Source of the DNA: Bacteroidales bacterium
Lineage (GTDB): Bacteria; Bacteroidota; Bacteroidia; Bacteroidales; UBA932
Reading direction: 5' to 3'
Length of the DNA stretch: 58,138 bases
Assembly (NCBI GenBank): GCA_017962375.1
Contig: JAGCVJ010000003.1
Coordinates: 1 to 58,138, forward strand
Positions 13,558 through 21,747 of this stretch are shown here, in pieces; position 1 is the stretch's first letter; each line of letters starts with the position of its first letter. The translations under genes were made by a program, and so were the position numbers. The notes under the pieces are model-generated. The model did not search any database. It saw only the letters and a list, made by a program, of their open reading frames with translations, and had not been told where the DNA came from.

Positions 13558-15207
13558 TTATTTGACTTTGAGTTTCTTTCCTGCGTGGATAGTGGACTTG
13601 GCTGTAAGTCCGTTCATCTTGAGCAGATCGTTCAGGCTCATGTTGTGTTTCTTCGCGATTCCGTAAAGAGTGTCGCCCTTCTTTACCGTGTAGGTTCTTG
13701 TTCCGCCCGAGCTCTTTGAAGATGAAGCATTGCTCTTGGACGAAGAGCTGCTTGAAGCGGAAGAAGATGACGATGAAGAAGATGACGAACGGGATGTGTT
13801 GGAAACGGCGTTGCGGTAAATGATGAGCGTGCGGCCTGTCTTTACAGACTTGGTCTTTGAGGATAGGTTGTTCCAGTCTTTTATCTGCGAAACAGTTACG
13901 CCGTACCTCTTGGCAATGGAAGCCAGTGTCTGGCCTTTCCTCACCTTGTGGTAGATTCTCGAGCTTCCGCCCTCGTCAGCGCTCTTGTAGCGGCTGTAGA
14001 CGATAGGGTTGAAGAAGATGCTGTCTTTGTAGTTGTAGATGGTCTTCTCGTTGTCCACGAAAGGAACCGTGTAGTTGTACGGAAGCCTCAGGAGCATTCC
14101 CTTGCTGTCTCCAGGGATGATGTCTTTCAGATACTGAGGGTTGAGCTGCCTGAGCTCCTGCACCGGAATGCCGATCACCTCGGAAATCTGCTCGAAGTGC
14201 AGGTTCTTGTGGATCATGAAGGTATCCACGTGAGCCGGCATGGAAGGCTTGTCCGGAACTATGTTGTAGTTCTGGTAGTACTTGAGCATATAGAGCGCTC
14301 CCACGAAAGACGGCATATAGCCTCTTGTCTCTTTAGGCAGATAAGGGTAGATAGACCAGAAATCTCTGCTTCCTGCTCTCTTGATGGCCTTGTTCACGTT
14401 GCCAGGGCCGCAGTTGTAGGAGGAAATTGCCAGAGCCCAGTCTCCGAAGATGGTATAGGAATCCTTGAGGAACCTGGCGGCGGCGTCGCAGCTCTTTTCC
14501 GGATCGAACCTCTCGTCTACATAGGAGTCCACCTGGAGGTTATACTGTTTTGCGGCTGAATAGATGAACTGCCACAGGCCCTTGGCGTTGGCGCTGGAAA
14601 CTGCGAACGGGTTCAGCGCAGACTCAATTATTGCCATGGCAGCCAGTTCCTTAGGAAGGCCGTATGAGTCAAAGATGTTCTCGAAAATAGGCAGATAATA
14701 CGATGCCAGGCCGAGCATGTTTGCGGCTCTCTTAGGCATTCTTTCAGTGTACAAGATGATGTAGTTCTTGACCACGCTGTTGTAAGGCAGCGAGATGAAC
14801 GAATTCATCTTCTTCAGGTTCTCTATGTAAACCTCGTCCGGAATATTGGATGTGTAGTTGGCGTTTTCCACGTCCTCCACTGCCGGCAGGTTTGCGGTTG
14901 CCATCTGCCTTTGCAGATAGTAGATGCTCAGAAGGCTGTCCGGATTTTCGCCCGGAGTGATGTTCTCGTACAGCTCTGAATTGAGGAAACCTATGTTGCC
15001 GGGATTGATGGTGTCTCCGCTGGTTGTAGTGTCAGCAACTTCTATCTCGCTGTCATCCAGAATCCTCTGGAGGGAGTCTATGGCTCTTCTGAGCTTCTGG
15101 TTTTCTCTCAACAGTTCCTTCCTTGTCTGGGAATAGGATTCTGTGTTGGAAACGGCTACGAACAAGGCGGCCGCCATAATCAGGAATGCAAGTCTTCTCA
15201 TTTTCAT
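13558..15207 (-). CDS. MltD-like lytic transglycosylase with two LysM domains
   Basis: This encodes 549 residues. The signal peptide spans about residues 1-26. A coiled region is followed by an SLT domain with the catalytic-Glu motif IESALNPFAVSSANAKGLWQ. Two LysM domains are at the C-terminus (YHKVRKGQTLASIAKRYGV and TYTVKKGDTLYGIAKKHNM), separated by an about 30-residue, almost pure serine linker. It cleaves peptidoglycan glycan strands to 1,6-anhydro ends in the periplasm. It is the fourth gene of the parA-parB-DUF5683 run, a conserved Bacteroidota order. Confidence 0.9.
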   Translation of the reverse strand: MKMRRLAFLIMAAALFVAVSNTESYSQTRKELLRENQKLRRAIDSLQRILDDSEIEVADTTTSGDTINPGNIGFLNSELYENITPGENPDSLLSIYYLQRQMATANLPAVEDVENANYTSNIPDEVYIENLKKMNSFISLPYNSVVKNYIILYTERMPKRAANMLGLASYYLPIFENIFDSYGLPKELAAMAIIESALNPFAVSSANAKGLWQFIYSAAKQYNLQVDSYVDERFDPEKSCDAAARFLKDSYTIFGDWALAISSYNCGPGNVNKAIKRAGSRDFWSIYPYLPKETRGYMPSFVGALYMLKYYQNYNIVPDKPSMPAHVDTFMIHKNLHFEQISEVIGIPVQELRQLNPQYLKDIIPGDSKGMLLRLPYNYTVPFVDNEKTIYNYKDSIFFNPIVYSRYKSADEGGSSRIYHKVRKGQTLASIAKRYGVTVSQIKDWNNLSSKTKSVKTGRTLIIYRNAVSNTSRSSSSSSSSSSASSSSSSKSNASSSKSSGGTRTYTVKKGDTLYGIAKKHNMSLNDLLKMNGLTAKSTIHAGKKLKVK

Positions 15208-15227
15208 TATCTGTCCTTTTTCAATTT

Positions 15228-16181
15228 CTAAAACGTTATGTCCATAGTGAACCCGAGCTTGGCCGAGCTGTATGCCGGATTATAGGTGTAGAACCCGCTC
15301 TTTGGCACTTCCGGCGCTATTACCGCCGGCTGGACATTGAATGTTATGTCGTCTGAGATGTCAAAGTGCTTGAAATGGGCAAACACGTTGGCGTCTATGA
15401 CGTTGAGTATGTAAATAAGGGTTGTGGCCAAAACGGAGTAGTCTCTGTTTCGCCTGTAGTAGTCTCTGAACCATACGGCGTTTTCTGCCGTCACGTGGCC
15501 GGTGTAGGTACCTTCTCCTATCTCCCTGTAGATTCTGCGGTAGCGCTTGTACTGCTTCTGGTTGAAGGCCCAGCAGTAGCCGCTTATCATAAAGCCGCCG
15601 TAGTAGATAGGGATGTGCCAGTAGTCTCCGTTGTAAGCCTGTCCAAGACCTGGCAGCAGGGCAGAATAGAAACTGGCCCTTGCCGGAAGCGGTTTCTCGT
15701 AAGACTTGAAAGACACCGTCAGGTCTGCCAGCTGCCCCCAGTAGCTGGCCACTGCTCCCCAGACGAAGTAGTTTCGGATATCCCTGTCAGACGTCTTTCC
15801 GTCTTTTTTCCACTTCTTGTTGAACATAATCGCTCCGCCGATACTTCCTCCCAGGGCTCCGTAGACTATAGGCAGTTTCCAGTAGTCCCCGTTGTAGATC
15901 TGTCCGGTTCCCGGAAGAATCATGGCCGGGAAGAACACGTTGGAAAGCGTCAGGGAGTCCTTGTGGGCCAGGCCTTTGAAATATCTGCCTATGGTCAGTC
16001 TGCGGAAAGTGGAGTCTATCTCGTAGTCAGTGGTGTCGTTCACGTTGTCTATGGCGGACTTGAGGGTTCCGGCCGCCTGGGTGTTGCTGAACTGCGCAAA
16101 GGACCTTTCCGGCAGCAAGGCCGCCAGAATAATCATAATCGCCGATATGCAAAGAATCTTTCCTTTCACTTCAAACAGCAA
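15228..16181 (-). CDS. DUF5683 exported protein
   Basis: This encodes 317 residues. The signal peptide ends near residue 29 (PERSFAQ). The body contains two related segments with the pattern PGxGQxYNGDYWxxPIxYG (about residues 90-108 and 178-197), which form hydrophobic hairpins and are characteristic of DUF5683. Several Gly-rich helices suggest membrane association. The function is unknown; the gene is habitually found between parB and the lytic transglycosylase in Bacteroidota, which hints at a cell-envelope or division role. It lies three bases after parB. Confidence 0.8.
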   Translation of the reverse strand: MLFEVKGKILCISAIMIILAALLPERSFAQFSNTQAAGTLKSAIDNVNDTTDYEIDSTFRRLTIGRYFKGLAHKDSLTLSNVFFPAMILPGTGQIYNGDYWKLPIVYGALGGSIGGAIMFNKKWKKDGKTSDRDIRNYFVWGAVASYWGQLADLTVSFKSYEKPLPARASFYSALLPGLGQAYNGDYWHIPIYYGGFMISGYCWAFNQKQYKRYRRIYREIGEGTYTGHVTAENAVWFRDYYRRNRDYSVLATTLIYILNVIDANVFAHFKHFDISDDITFNVQPAVIAPEVPKSGFYTYNPAYSSAKLGFTMDITF

Positions 16182-16184
16182 TTT

Positions 16185-17087
16185 TTACTGCAAATTGTGT
16201 TCCTTTAGCGCCTTCAAAAGTTCGGTAAGCTGCTTTTCATCGCGATAATGGAAAACCAGGTCTCCTCCTTTCTTCTTAGGCTTCACGGAAACCGTACCGC
16301 TGAACCACTTGCCCAGTATCTCTTTCACGCTCTTGGCTGCATCAGGCACATCAACAACATCCTTTTCTTTCTTTTTAGGGCTGGCATCGCCGCCTTTCTG
16401 CACCAGGGCTTCGGTTTCTCTTACAGACAATCCTTCCTCAACGATTTTTCCGGCAAGTTTTGCCTGAACCTGAGCATTTTCAACTGAAAGCAGGGCCTTG
16501 GCGTGCCCCATCGTCAGCTTTCCTTCTTTAAGGGCCATCTGGATAGCCGGAGGAAGTTTCAGCAGACGGAGGTAGTTGGCTATGGTGGCTCTGTTCTTTC
16601 CCACTCTTGGGCTGAGGCCTTCTTGAGTCAGGTGGCACTCGTCTATGAGCCTCTGGAAACTGATGGCTATGTCTATTGCGTCCAGGTCTTCTCTCTGGAT
16701 ATTCTCCACCAGGGCCATCTCCAGCATAGACTCTTCTCCCGCGTCTTTGACGTATGCTGGAACAGCTTTCAGGCCTGCCATTTCACAAGCCCTGAACCTC
16801 CTTTCTCCGCTGATTATCTGGTATCTGCCAACGGAAACTTTCTTTACCGTAATTGGCTGGATCACTCCCAGCTGGCGTATGGATTCCGCCAGTTCCTGCA
16901 GCTTTTCCTTGTCAAACGCGCTGCGTGGCTGGAACGGGTTGGGCACTATCTGGGAAAGCTCTATCTCCCTGATTGAAGTCAATGGAGATGCCGGAGCGTC
17001 TCGCCTTACAACCGTTTCCTGGCTGGCGTTTGAAAGCAACGCATCCAGTCCTCTTCCCAATCCTTTGTTGTTGTTCTTGCTGGACAT
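16185..17087 (-). CDS. parB: Chromosome-partitioning protein ParB
   Basis: This encodes 300 residues. The N-terminus carries the GLGRGLDALL motif that stimulates ParA. The ParB/Noc CTPase domain includes NPFQPR and GERRFRA (Arg-rich box), followed by the helix-turn-helix (about residues 140-190) and a Lys-rich C-terminal dimerisation domain. It binds parS, spreads on DNA and loads condensin. I saw no parS element in a quick reading. Its ATG overlaps the parA stop (TAATG). Confidence 0.93.
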   Translation of the reverse strand: MSSKNNNKGLGRGLDALLSNASQETVVRRDAPASPLTSIREIELSQIVPNPFQPRSAFDKEKLQELAESIRQLGVIQPITVKKVSVGRYQIISGERRFRACEMAGLKAVPAYVKDAGEESMLEMALVENIQREDLDAIDIAISFQRLIDECHLTQEGLSPRVGKNRATIANYLRLLKLPPAIQMALKEGKLTMGHAKALLSVENAQVQAKLAGKIVEEGLSVRETEALVQKGGDASPKKKEKDVVDVPDAAKSVKEILGKWFSGTVSVKPKKKGGDLVFHYRDEKQLTELLKALKEHNLQ

Positions 17088-17869
17088 TACTGCTGGTTTT
17101 TAGCTATGACCTCTTTGGCCAGGTTAAGGTAATTGTTTGATCCGTTGCTCATCGCATCATACAGGATGACAGGCTTTCCGTGGCTTGGGGCTTCGCTGAG
17201 CCTTACGTTTCTGTTGATTATGGTCTCAAACACCATACTCCCGAAATGCCTTCTAACCTCGTCTGCCACCTGGTTTGCCAGTCTGAGCCTGGAGTCGAAC
17301 ATCGTGAGCAGGAAGCCTTCAATCATAAGGTCCGGATTCAGCTCTCCCTGTATCAGCTTTATGTTGTTGAGCAGCTTTCCCAGGCCCTCCAGCGCAAAAA
17401 ACTCGCTCTGGATTGGTATGATTACCGAATCCGACGCCACCAGGGCGTTTATTGTAACCGTTGCTAGAGAAGGGGCGCAGTCTATGATGATATAGTCAAA
17501 CTTGTCTCTTACATCCACCAGCGCCTTCTTCAGCTGCCTTGCCCTTTCTTCTATGGACTCTATGTTTTCCACCAGCTCTATCTCAGCTCCTGCCAGATTG
17601 ATGTGTGACGGGGCCACGCTGAGGTTCTTGATTTCCGTATCCAGCAGAATCTCCTCCATTCTCCTTATCCCGACCAGCACTTCGTAGATGGTCTTCTTAT
17701 CTGTGGAGTTGGGGTTGAAATTCAGTCCGGAAGTTGCATTTGCCTGAGGATCTGCATCTATCAGCAGCGTCTTCTTCTCCAGCACGGCGAGCGATGCAGC
17801 CAGGTTAATCGCGGTTGTGGTCTTGCCCACTCCGCCTTTCTGATTTGCTATAGAAATAACTTTTCCCAT
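17087..17869 (-). CDS. parA: Chromosome-partitioning ATPase ParA (Soj)
   Basis: This encodes 260 residues. The deviant Walker A motif KGGVGKTT is at residues 10-17, Walker A' and B (DADPQANAT, YIIIDCAPS) follow, and the size is that of chromosomal Soj without an N-terminal DNA-binding domain. It forms ATP-dependent nucleoid gradients that move ParB-parS complexes. It is the first gene of a six-gene leftward run; a TATATTTG promoter element lies 28 bases upstream. Confidence 0.95.
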   Translation of the reverse strand: MGKVISIANQKGGVGKTTTAINLAASLAVLEKKTLLIDADPQANATSGLNFNPNSTDKKTIYEVLVGIRRMEEILLDTEIKNLSVAPSHINLAGAEIELVENIESIEERARQLKKALVDVRDKFDYIIIDCAPSLATVTINALVASDSVIIPIQSEFFALEGLGKLLNNIKLIQGELNPDLMIEGFLLTMFDSRLRLANQVADEVRRHFGSMVFETIINRNVRLSEAPSHGKPVILYDAMSNGSNNYLNLAKEVIAKNQQ

Positions 17870-17897
17870 CTTTCTCTAATTACTCTTTCCAAACGAA

Positions 17898-17905
17898 CAA
17901 ATATA
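17898..17905 (-). promoter_or_regulatory. Predicted parA -7 element
   Basis: The minus strand reads TATATTTG, a full match to TAnnTTTG, 28 bases before the parA ATG. A -33 TTG at the right distance is not evident. Confidence 0.45.
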
Positions 17906-17957
17906 GCAAAAAAGATGGTAGTTTGATTCAACTGAACAAGTAGTCCGGTTTTTAGGT

Positions 17958-18458
17958 TTATTCAAAATAATATATTTCTGAGGAGAGTTTTAGTTCTTTG
18001 GTTGTCAAATTAATTTCAAAAGATGGATTTAATCTTGAATCCCCAAAATGATTAATTAAATCTTTAGAAAGTATGTCTTTCTGTTCTTTAATCATATATT
18101 TATCTATTTTCCACAATTGGATAAGAACAATGACATTATAATCTTTATCTAGGTAGCCAATATATTGTCTAAAGTACTTTTTAAGTCGATATTTGGTTTT
18201 AACAACTCTTCCCCCAATTATAATTTTTTGATTGAAATTTTTGATATTTAAAGATAATACCTTTTCTGCCTCATTGATTTCTTTGTTACTTAATGTGTAT
18301 CTATTTGAACTTGGTTGAAATCCCCAAATCTTAAACTCTTTTGGAAAGGAATAACCTTCATAATTCTTTCCAGAAATATGTTTGCTCTCTTGTGAATAAG
18401 AAGGAACACAACATAAAAGCAAAAGAATAAATAGAAAAGATTTCAAGATACGTTTCAT
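17958..18458 (-). CDS. AT-rich exported orphan protein
   Basis: This encodes 166 residues. A clear signal peptide covers residues 1-22 (FLFILLLLCCVPSYSQ). The mature part is rich in Lys, Ile, Tyr and Asn with alternating strands, without cysteines or recognised motifs. Base composition is visibly AT-richer than all core neighbours, and codons favour A/T endings (AAA, ATT, TTT), suggesting recent acquisition. It sits alone between parA and the divergent lipid kinase. The family is not recognised. Confidence 0.75.
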   Translation of the reverse strand: MKRILKSFLFILLLLCCVPSYSQESKHISGKNYEGYSFPKEFKIWGFQPSSNRYTLSNKEINEAEKVLSLNIKNFNQKIIIGGRVVKTKYRLKKYFRQYIGYLDKDYNVIVLIQLWKIDKYMIKEQKDILSKDLINHFGDSRLNPSFEINLTTKELKLSSEIYYFE

Positions 18459-18512
18459 AACAATGAAATGTTATTTTTTCAAAATTAGGTATATCATTTA
18501 AGAAATACAACT

Positions 18513-18520
18513 TATTTTTG
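18513..18520 (+). promoter_or_regulatory. Predicted -7 element of the lipid kinase gene
   Basis: TATTTTTG matches TAnnTTTG and ends eight bases before ATG 18529, so the message would be leaderless or nearly so. No -33 element is clear. Confidence 0.4.
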
Positions 18521-18528
18521 TACTCGTT

Positions 18529-19473
18529 ATGGCAACAGAAAGCTGGATGGTGATAGTGAATCCCAAGGCGGGAAGCGGGCGCGGACTGAAAGACTGGCCC
18601 GTGATTTCAAACCTTATGTACAACAGCGGTTTGAAGTTCACCTGCGTGTTCACCGAGCATAAGTTTCATGCAATAGAACTTACAGTGAATGCCATCAACA
18701 AAGGATACCGGCATATTGTGGCGGTGGGAGGAGACGGCACCATCCACGAGGTGGTGAACGGAATCTTCATCCAGAAGGCTGTGCCTACAACAGACATATT
18801 TCTGGCAGTGATACCTACAGGTACAGGAAATGACTGGATAAGGATGTACGGCATCTCCACAACATATTCAGAGGCAGTGGAGGCTCTGGTGCAGAAGAGG
18901 ACCGTTTTGCAGGATGTGGGGAAGGTGGAGTTCTTTGAGACAAGGGTGCCGCACGTAAGATATATGGCAAACGTGGCCGGACTGGGGTTTGACGCTACGG
19001 TAAACCTCAAGTACAACAATCTCAAAGACCAGGGAAAATACGGCAAGGGGCTTTATCTCAGAAGCACGTTCAACACGCTTCTGGGGTACAAGAACAACCA
19101 TTTTGACATTAAGGTGGACGGGGAGACTTTCTATAGCGGGCAGGTTTTCTCGGGAGCCGTGGGAATCGGAAGGTTCAACGGAGGAGGAATGCAGCAGACA
19201 CCTAACGCAGCCATAGACGACGGCCTGCTGGACCTTACCGTCATAACAGATATGTCCAAGTTCAAGATTATCCGGAACTTCAAGCTGCTGTACTCGGGAA
19301 AGATCTACAATTTGCCTGAGATTCTCTTCAAGCAGTGCCGCACCATAGAGATACATACCGAACCTGAAACCAGAATAGAGATAGACGGAGAGGCCGTGGG
19401 CACATCTCCTTTCAAGTTCGCCCTTGTTCCAAAGAGCATAAAGGTAGTGGTGGGAGCCTCCTACAAGTTCTGA
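18529..19473 (+). CDS. Diacylglycerol kinase-family lipid kinase
   Basis: This encodes 314 residues. The catalytic domain has NPKAGSGRG (residues 11-19), GGDGTIHEVVNG (67-78) and PTGTGNDW (96-103), the nucleotide-binding loops of the DgkB/YegS family. A C-terminal beta-sandwich follows. It phosphorylates a lipid such as diacylglycerol or a sphingolipid. Because many Bacteroidota make sphingolipids, the substrate is open. It is a single gene convergent with priA. Confidence 0.88.
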   Translation: MATESWMVIVNPKAGSGRGLKDWPVISNLMYNSGLKFTCVFTEHKFHAIELTVNAINKGYRHIVAVGGDGTIHEVVNGIFIQKAVPTTDIFLAVIPTGTGNDWIRMYGISTTYSEAVEALVQKRTVLQDVGKVEFFETRVPHVRYMANVAGLGFDATVNLKYNNLKDQGKYGKGLYLRSTFNTLLGYKNNHFDIKVDGETFYSGQVFSGAVGIGRFNGGGMQQTPNAAIDDGLLDLTVITDMSKFKIIRNFKLLYSGKIYNLPEILFKQCRTIEIHTEPETRIEIDGEAVGTSPFKFALVPKSIKVVVGASYKF

Positions 19474-19485
19474 TTTCTCAGCGAT

Positions 19486-21576
19486 TTAGTTCGGGTCCAC
19501 GTCTATTGCAACCTGAACCGGAACTTTCACAAGATCAATGACTCTTTTGAGTGCATCCTTGTTTTTGGCAAGGTTGGCGTCTTTTGCAAACTTTACGGCA
19601 AAGCACAGCTGGTACTCGTCCCTGAGCTTCTCCATTCTCGGAGGGAAAGGCCCGCTCACCTCGGTGGCGGAGAAGGCCCTTGAGCTCTTGAGGACGCTGG
19701 ACAGGGATGAGGCGGCAGTTTCCAGCTTGTGGAAATTCTTGTCGCGGAGGATAATGTTCACCAGCCTCACGAAAGGCGGGAAGCAGTACATGCTCCTTTC
19801 GGCCATCATTCCTCCGTCCGCCCTTTCGGCAGAGTTTGCGGCATTCTGGGCTCCGGTTTCATATTCCCATGACAGGCGCTCGGACATGGAAACGATTTCC
19901 TTTATCACCGGATGATTTTTCTGGTTGGTCTGGATTACAAGAGAGCCTCTTTCTGTTCTTCTTCCGCTGCGCCCCAGAAGCTGGATGAAAAGCTGCATGG
20001 CCTTCTCGTCTGCCCTGAAGTCTTGCTGGGAGAGAATGGTATCCGCCTGTATAACAGCCACAAGAGCCAGGTTCTCAAAGTCGAACCCCTTGCTTGTCAT
20101 CTGGGTTCCTACAAGTATGTCTGTCTTGCCAGCGGCAAAATCTGACAGCACTTTTTCAGACTCTTTCTTGCTTTTTGCAATGTCCGCGTCATAGCGGGCC
20201 ACGGCTGCGTCAGGAAACAGCTGCTTGAGCTCTTCCTCAATCTTTTCAGTGCCCGCTCCCCTAAGTTCCAGTGCCTTCTCCTTGCAAGACGGGCACTCAG
20301 GATTGTAAGGAGCCTTGTATTCGCACCAGTGGCATCTGAGAGAATTGTCATAGCGGTGGTAGCTCAGCGGCACGTTGCAGTGAGGGCACTTTAGAGGCTC
20401 TCCGCAGCTGGAGCACTGCACAACCGGAGCGTAGGACCTTATGTTCCTGAACACCAGCACCTGCTTTTTCTCGGCGATGGTGCTTTCAATCATATTTATC
20501 AGCTGCTGGGAGAAGCTGCCTTTCATCTGGCGGCTCTTTCTTGTCCAGATAGTGTCTATGACGGTGACCTTAGGCGGAGGAGACCGGAAATACTTCTGGG
20601 CAAGAGCCACTCTGGCAAACTTTCTCGTGTAGCAGTTGTAAAGGCTTTCAAAAGACGGGGTGGCGCTGCCCATCAGAGTCTGCGCTCCCAGCATCTGGGC
20701 CAGCAGCAGGGCAGCATCCCTGCCGTTATATCGCGGAGCCGGATCTTCCTGCTTGAAGCTGGAGTCGTGCTCTTCGTCAATCACAGCCAACCCCAGATTC
20801 TCAAACGGCAGGAAAACGGAAGACCTCGTTCCCAGCACCACTACCGGCTTTCTCGGGCATTCCTCCGTCCCCTTGAAGGTGAGGATGTCTCTTATGAGTT
20901 TCTTTGCAGCCTGAGTCACAGACGAATGGAAGCACAGCAGCCTTTCTCCGTAATGCTTCTTGAGCCTCTGGTGCAGATAGTTTCCCATAGCGATTTCCGG
21001 CACCATATAGAGCATGTCCTTTCCCTTGGACAGGTATTCGTCGATGAGCTTTATGTAGATTTCTGTCTTGCCGCTGCCCGTTACGCCCTCCAGCAGGACA
21101 GTCTTTTCAGGAATCTTCTCCTTGATTTCGTCAAGAGCCTTCTGCTGGGCATCGGAAAGCTCTATTTCCTCGAATTCGTCTTTCACTGCTTTCAGCACAT
21201 CTTCCGGCTTGCGGTGAGATGCCACTTCCTGCTGCCTGACTGTGAGAATAGGGTAGGCGGCCTTGAACACCTCGCCCGTGGAGCACAGATAATACCTTGC
21301 TATCATATCCCAGAAGCGGATTTCCTTAACCGAGACAGCAGGCTTGTCCACCACTTCTCCCAGGGACTTTATCTCGATGTTTCTGCTCTGGTAGGGCAGC
21401 TCTTTCCATTCCAGGCGTCTTCTGACCACTCCCTGCAGGCTTCTTTTGCCGAAGTCCACGCTCACCCAGCTCCCGGCCTTTACTGCAGAACAAGCCGCAG
21501 TAACTCCGTAGAATATCTCCCCTTCCCACTTTATGGGCAGTATAACAGACACGTAAAAAACAAATTGCCCTTCCAT
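19486..21576 (-). CDS. priA: Primosomal replication protein N' (PriA helicase)
   Basis: This encodes 696 residues. The N-terminal DNA-binding domain is followed by a superfamily 2 helicase: Walker A GVTGSGKTE (about 165-173) and DEEH box. A zinc-binding insertion has paired cysteines (CSSCGEPLKCPHC and CHWCEYKAPYNPECPSC), and motifs V-VI (ILVGTQMTSKGFDF, LLGRSGRR) follow. It restarts collapsed replication forks. It is somewhat shorter than typical proteobacterial or Bacteroides PriA but all motifs are present. Confidence 0.93.
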   Translation of the reverse strand: MEGQFVFYVSVILPIKWEGEIFYGVTAACSAVKAGSWVSVDFGKRSLQGVVRRRLEWKELPYQSRNIEIKSLGEVVDKPAVSVKEIRFWDMIARYYLCSTGEVFKAAYPILTVRQQEVASHRKPEDVLKAVKDEFEEIELSDAQQKALDEIKEKIPEKTVLLEGVTGSGKTEIYIKLIDEYLSKGKDMLYMVPEIAMGNYLHQRLKKHYGERLLCFHSSVTQAAKKLIRDILTFKGTEECPRKPVVVLGTRSSVFLPFENLGLAVIDEEHDSSFKQEDPAPRYNGRDAALLLAQMLGAQTLMGSATPSFESLYNCYTRKFARVALAQKYFRSPPPKVTVIDTIWTRKSRQMKGSFSQQLINMIESTIAEKKQVLVFRNIRSYAPVVQCSSCGEPLKCPHCNVPLSYHRYDNSLRCHWCEYKAPYNPECPSCKEKALELRGAGTEKIEEELKQLFPDAAVARYDADIAKSKKESEKVLSDFAAGKTDILVGTQMTSKGFDFENLALVAVIQADTILSQQDFRADEKAMQLFIQLLGRSGRRTERGSLVIQTNQKNHPVIKEIVSMSERLSWEYETGAQNAANSAERADGGMMAERSMYCFPPFVRLVNIILRDKNFHKLETAASSLSSVLKSSRAFSATEVSGPFPPRMEKLRDEYQLCFAVKFAKDANLAKNKDALKRVIDLVKVPVQVAIDVDPN

Positions 21577-21578
21577 AG

Positions 21579-21608
21579 TTGCAAAATTAAAAATTATCTC
21601 TATATTTG
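21579..21608 (+). promoter_or_regulatory. Predicted promoter of tRNA-Phe
   Basis: TTG at 21579-21581, 19 bases, TATATTTG at 21601-21608; the tRNA begins 16 bases further on. The tRNA is therefore an independent transcription unit. Confidence 0.65.
21582..21589 (-). promoter_or_regulatory. Predicted priA -7 element
   Basis: The minus strand reads TAATTTTG, matching TAnnTTTG, five bases before the priA ATG; it abuts the -33 element of the tRNA promoter. A very short leader is implied. Confidence 0.35.
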
Positions 21609-21623
21609 CACTCCCAAACCGAT

Positions 21624-21696
21624 GGTGTCATAGATCAGTTGGTAGAGCAAAGGACTGAAAATCCTTGTGTCCCTGGTTCGATTCCCGGTGACACCA
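21624..21696 (+). tRNA. tRNA-Phe (anticodon GAA)
   Basis: This is a 73-base cloverleaf. The acceptor arm is GGTGTCA with TGACACC, the anticodon stem AAGGA/TCCTT surrounds loop CTGAAAA with GAA at the centre, and the T-loop is TTCGATT. The discriminator is A and CCA is not encoded. Two stem positions are not canonical: A against G in the D stem (GATC with GAGC) and T against C in the T stem (CCTGG with CCCGG). Confidence 0.93.
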
Positions 21697-21703
21697 CAAA
21701 AAA

Positions 21704-21728
21704 GGCCGCAGAGATGCGGCTTTTTTTG
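21704..21728 (+). terminator. Rho-independent terminator of tRNA-Phe
   Basis: The stem GCCGCA/TGCGGC (21705-21710 and 21715-21720) with loop GAGA is followed by seven T residues, starting eight bases after the tRNA. Confidence 0.85.
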
Positions 21729-21747
21729 TGTCCTTTTATTTGATAAT

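Noticed and set aside
13730-13800. Serine-codon tract considered as a tandem DNA repeat or phase-variable site
   Set aside because: Codons vary (AGC, TCA, TCG, TCT), so it is a protein linker and not a uniform slippage tract.
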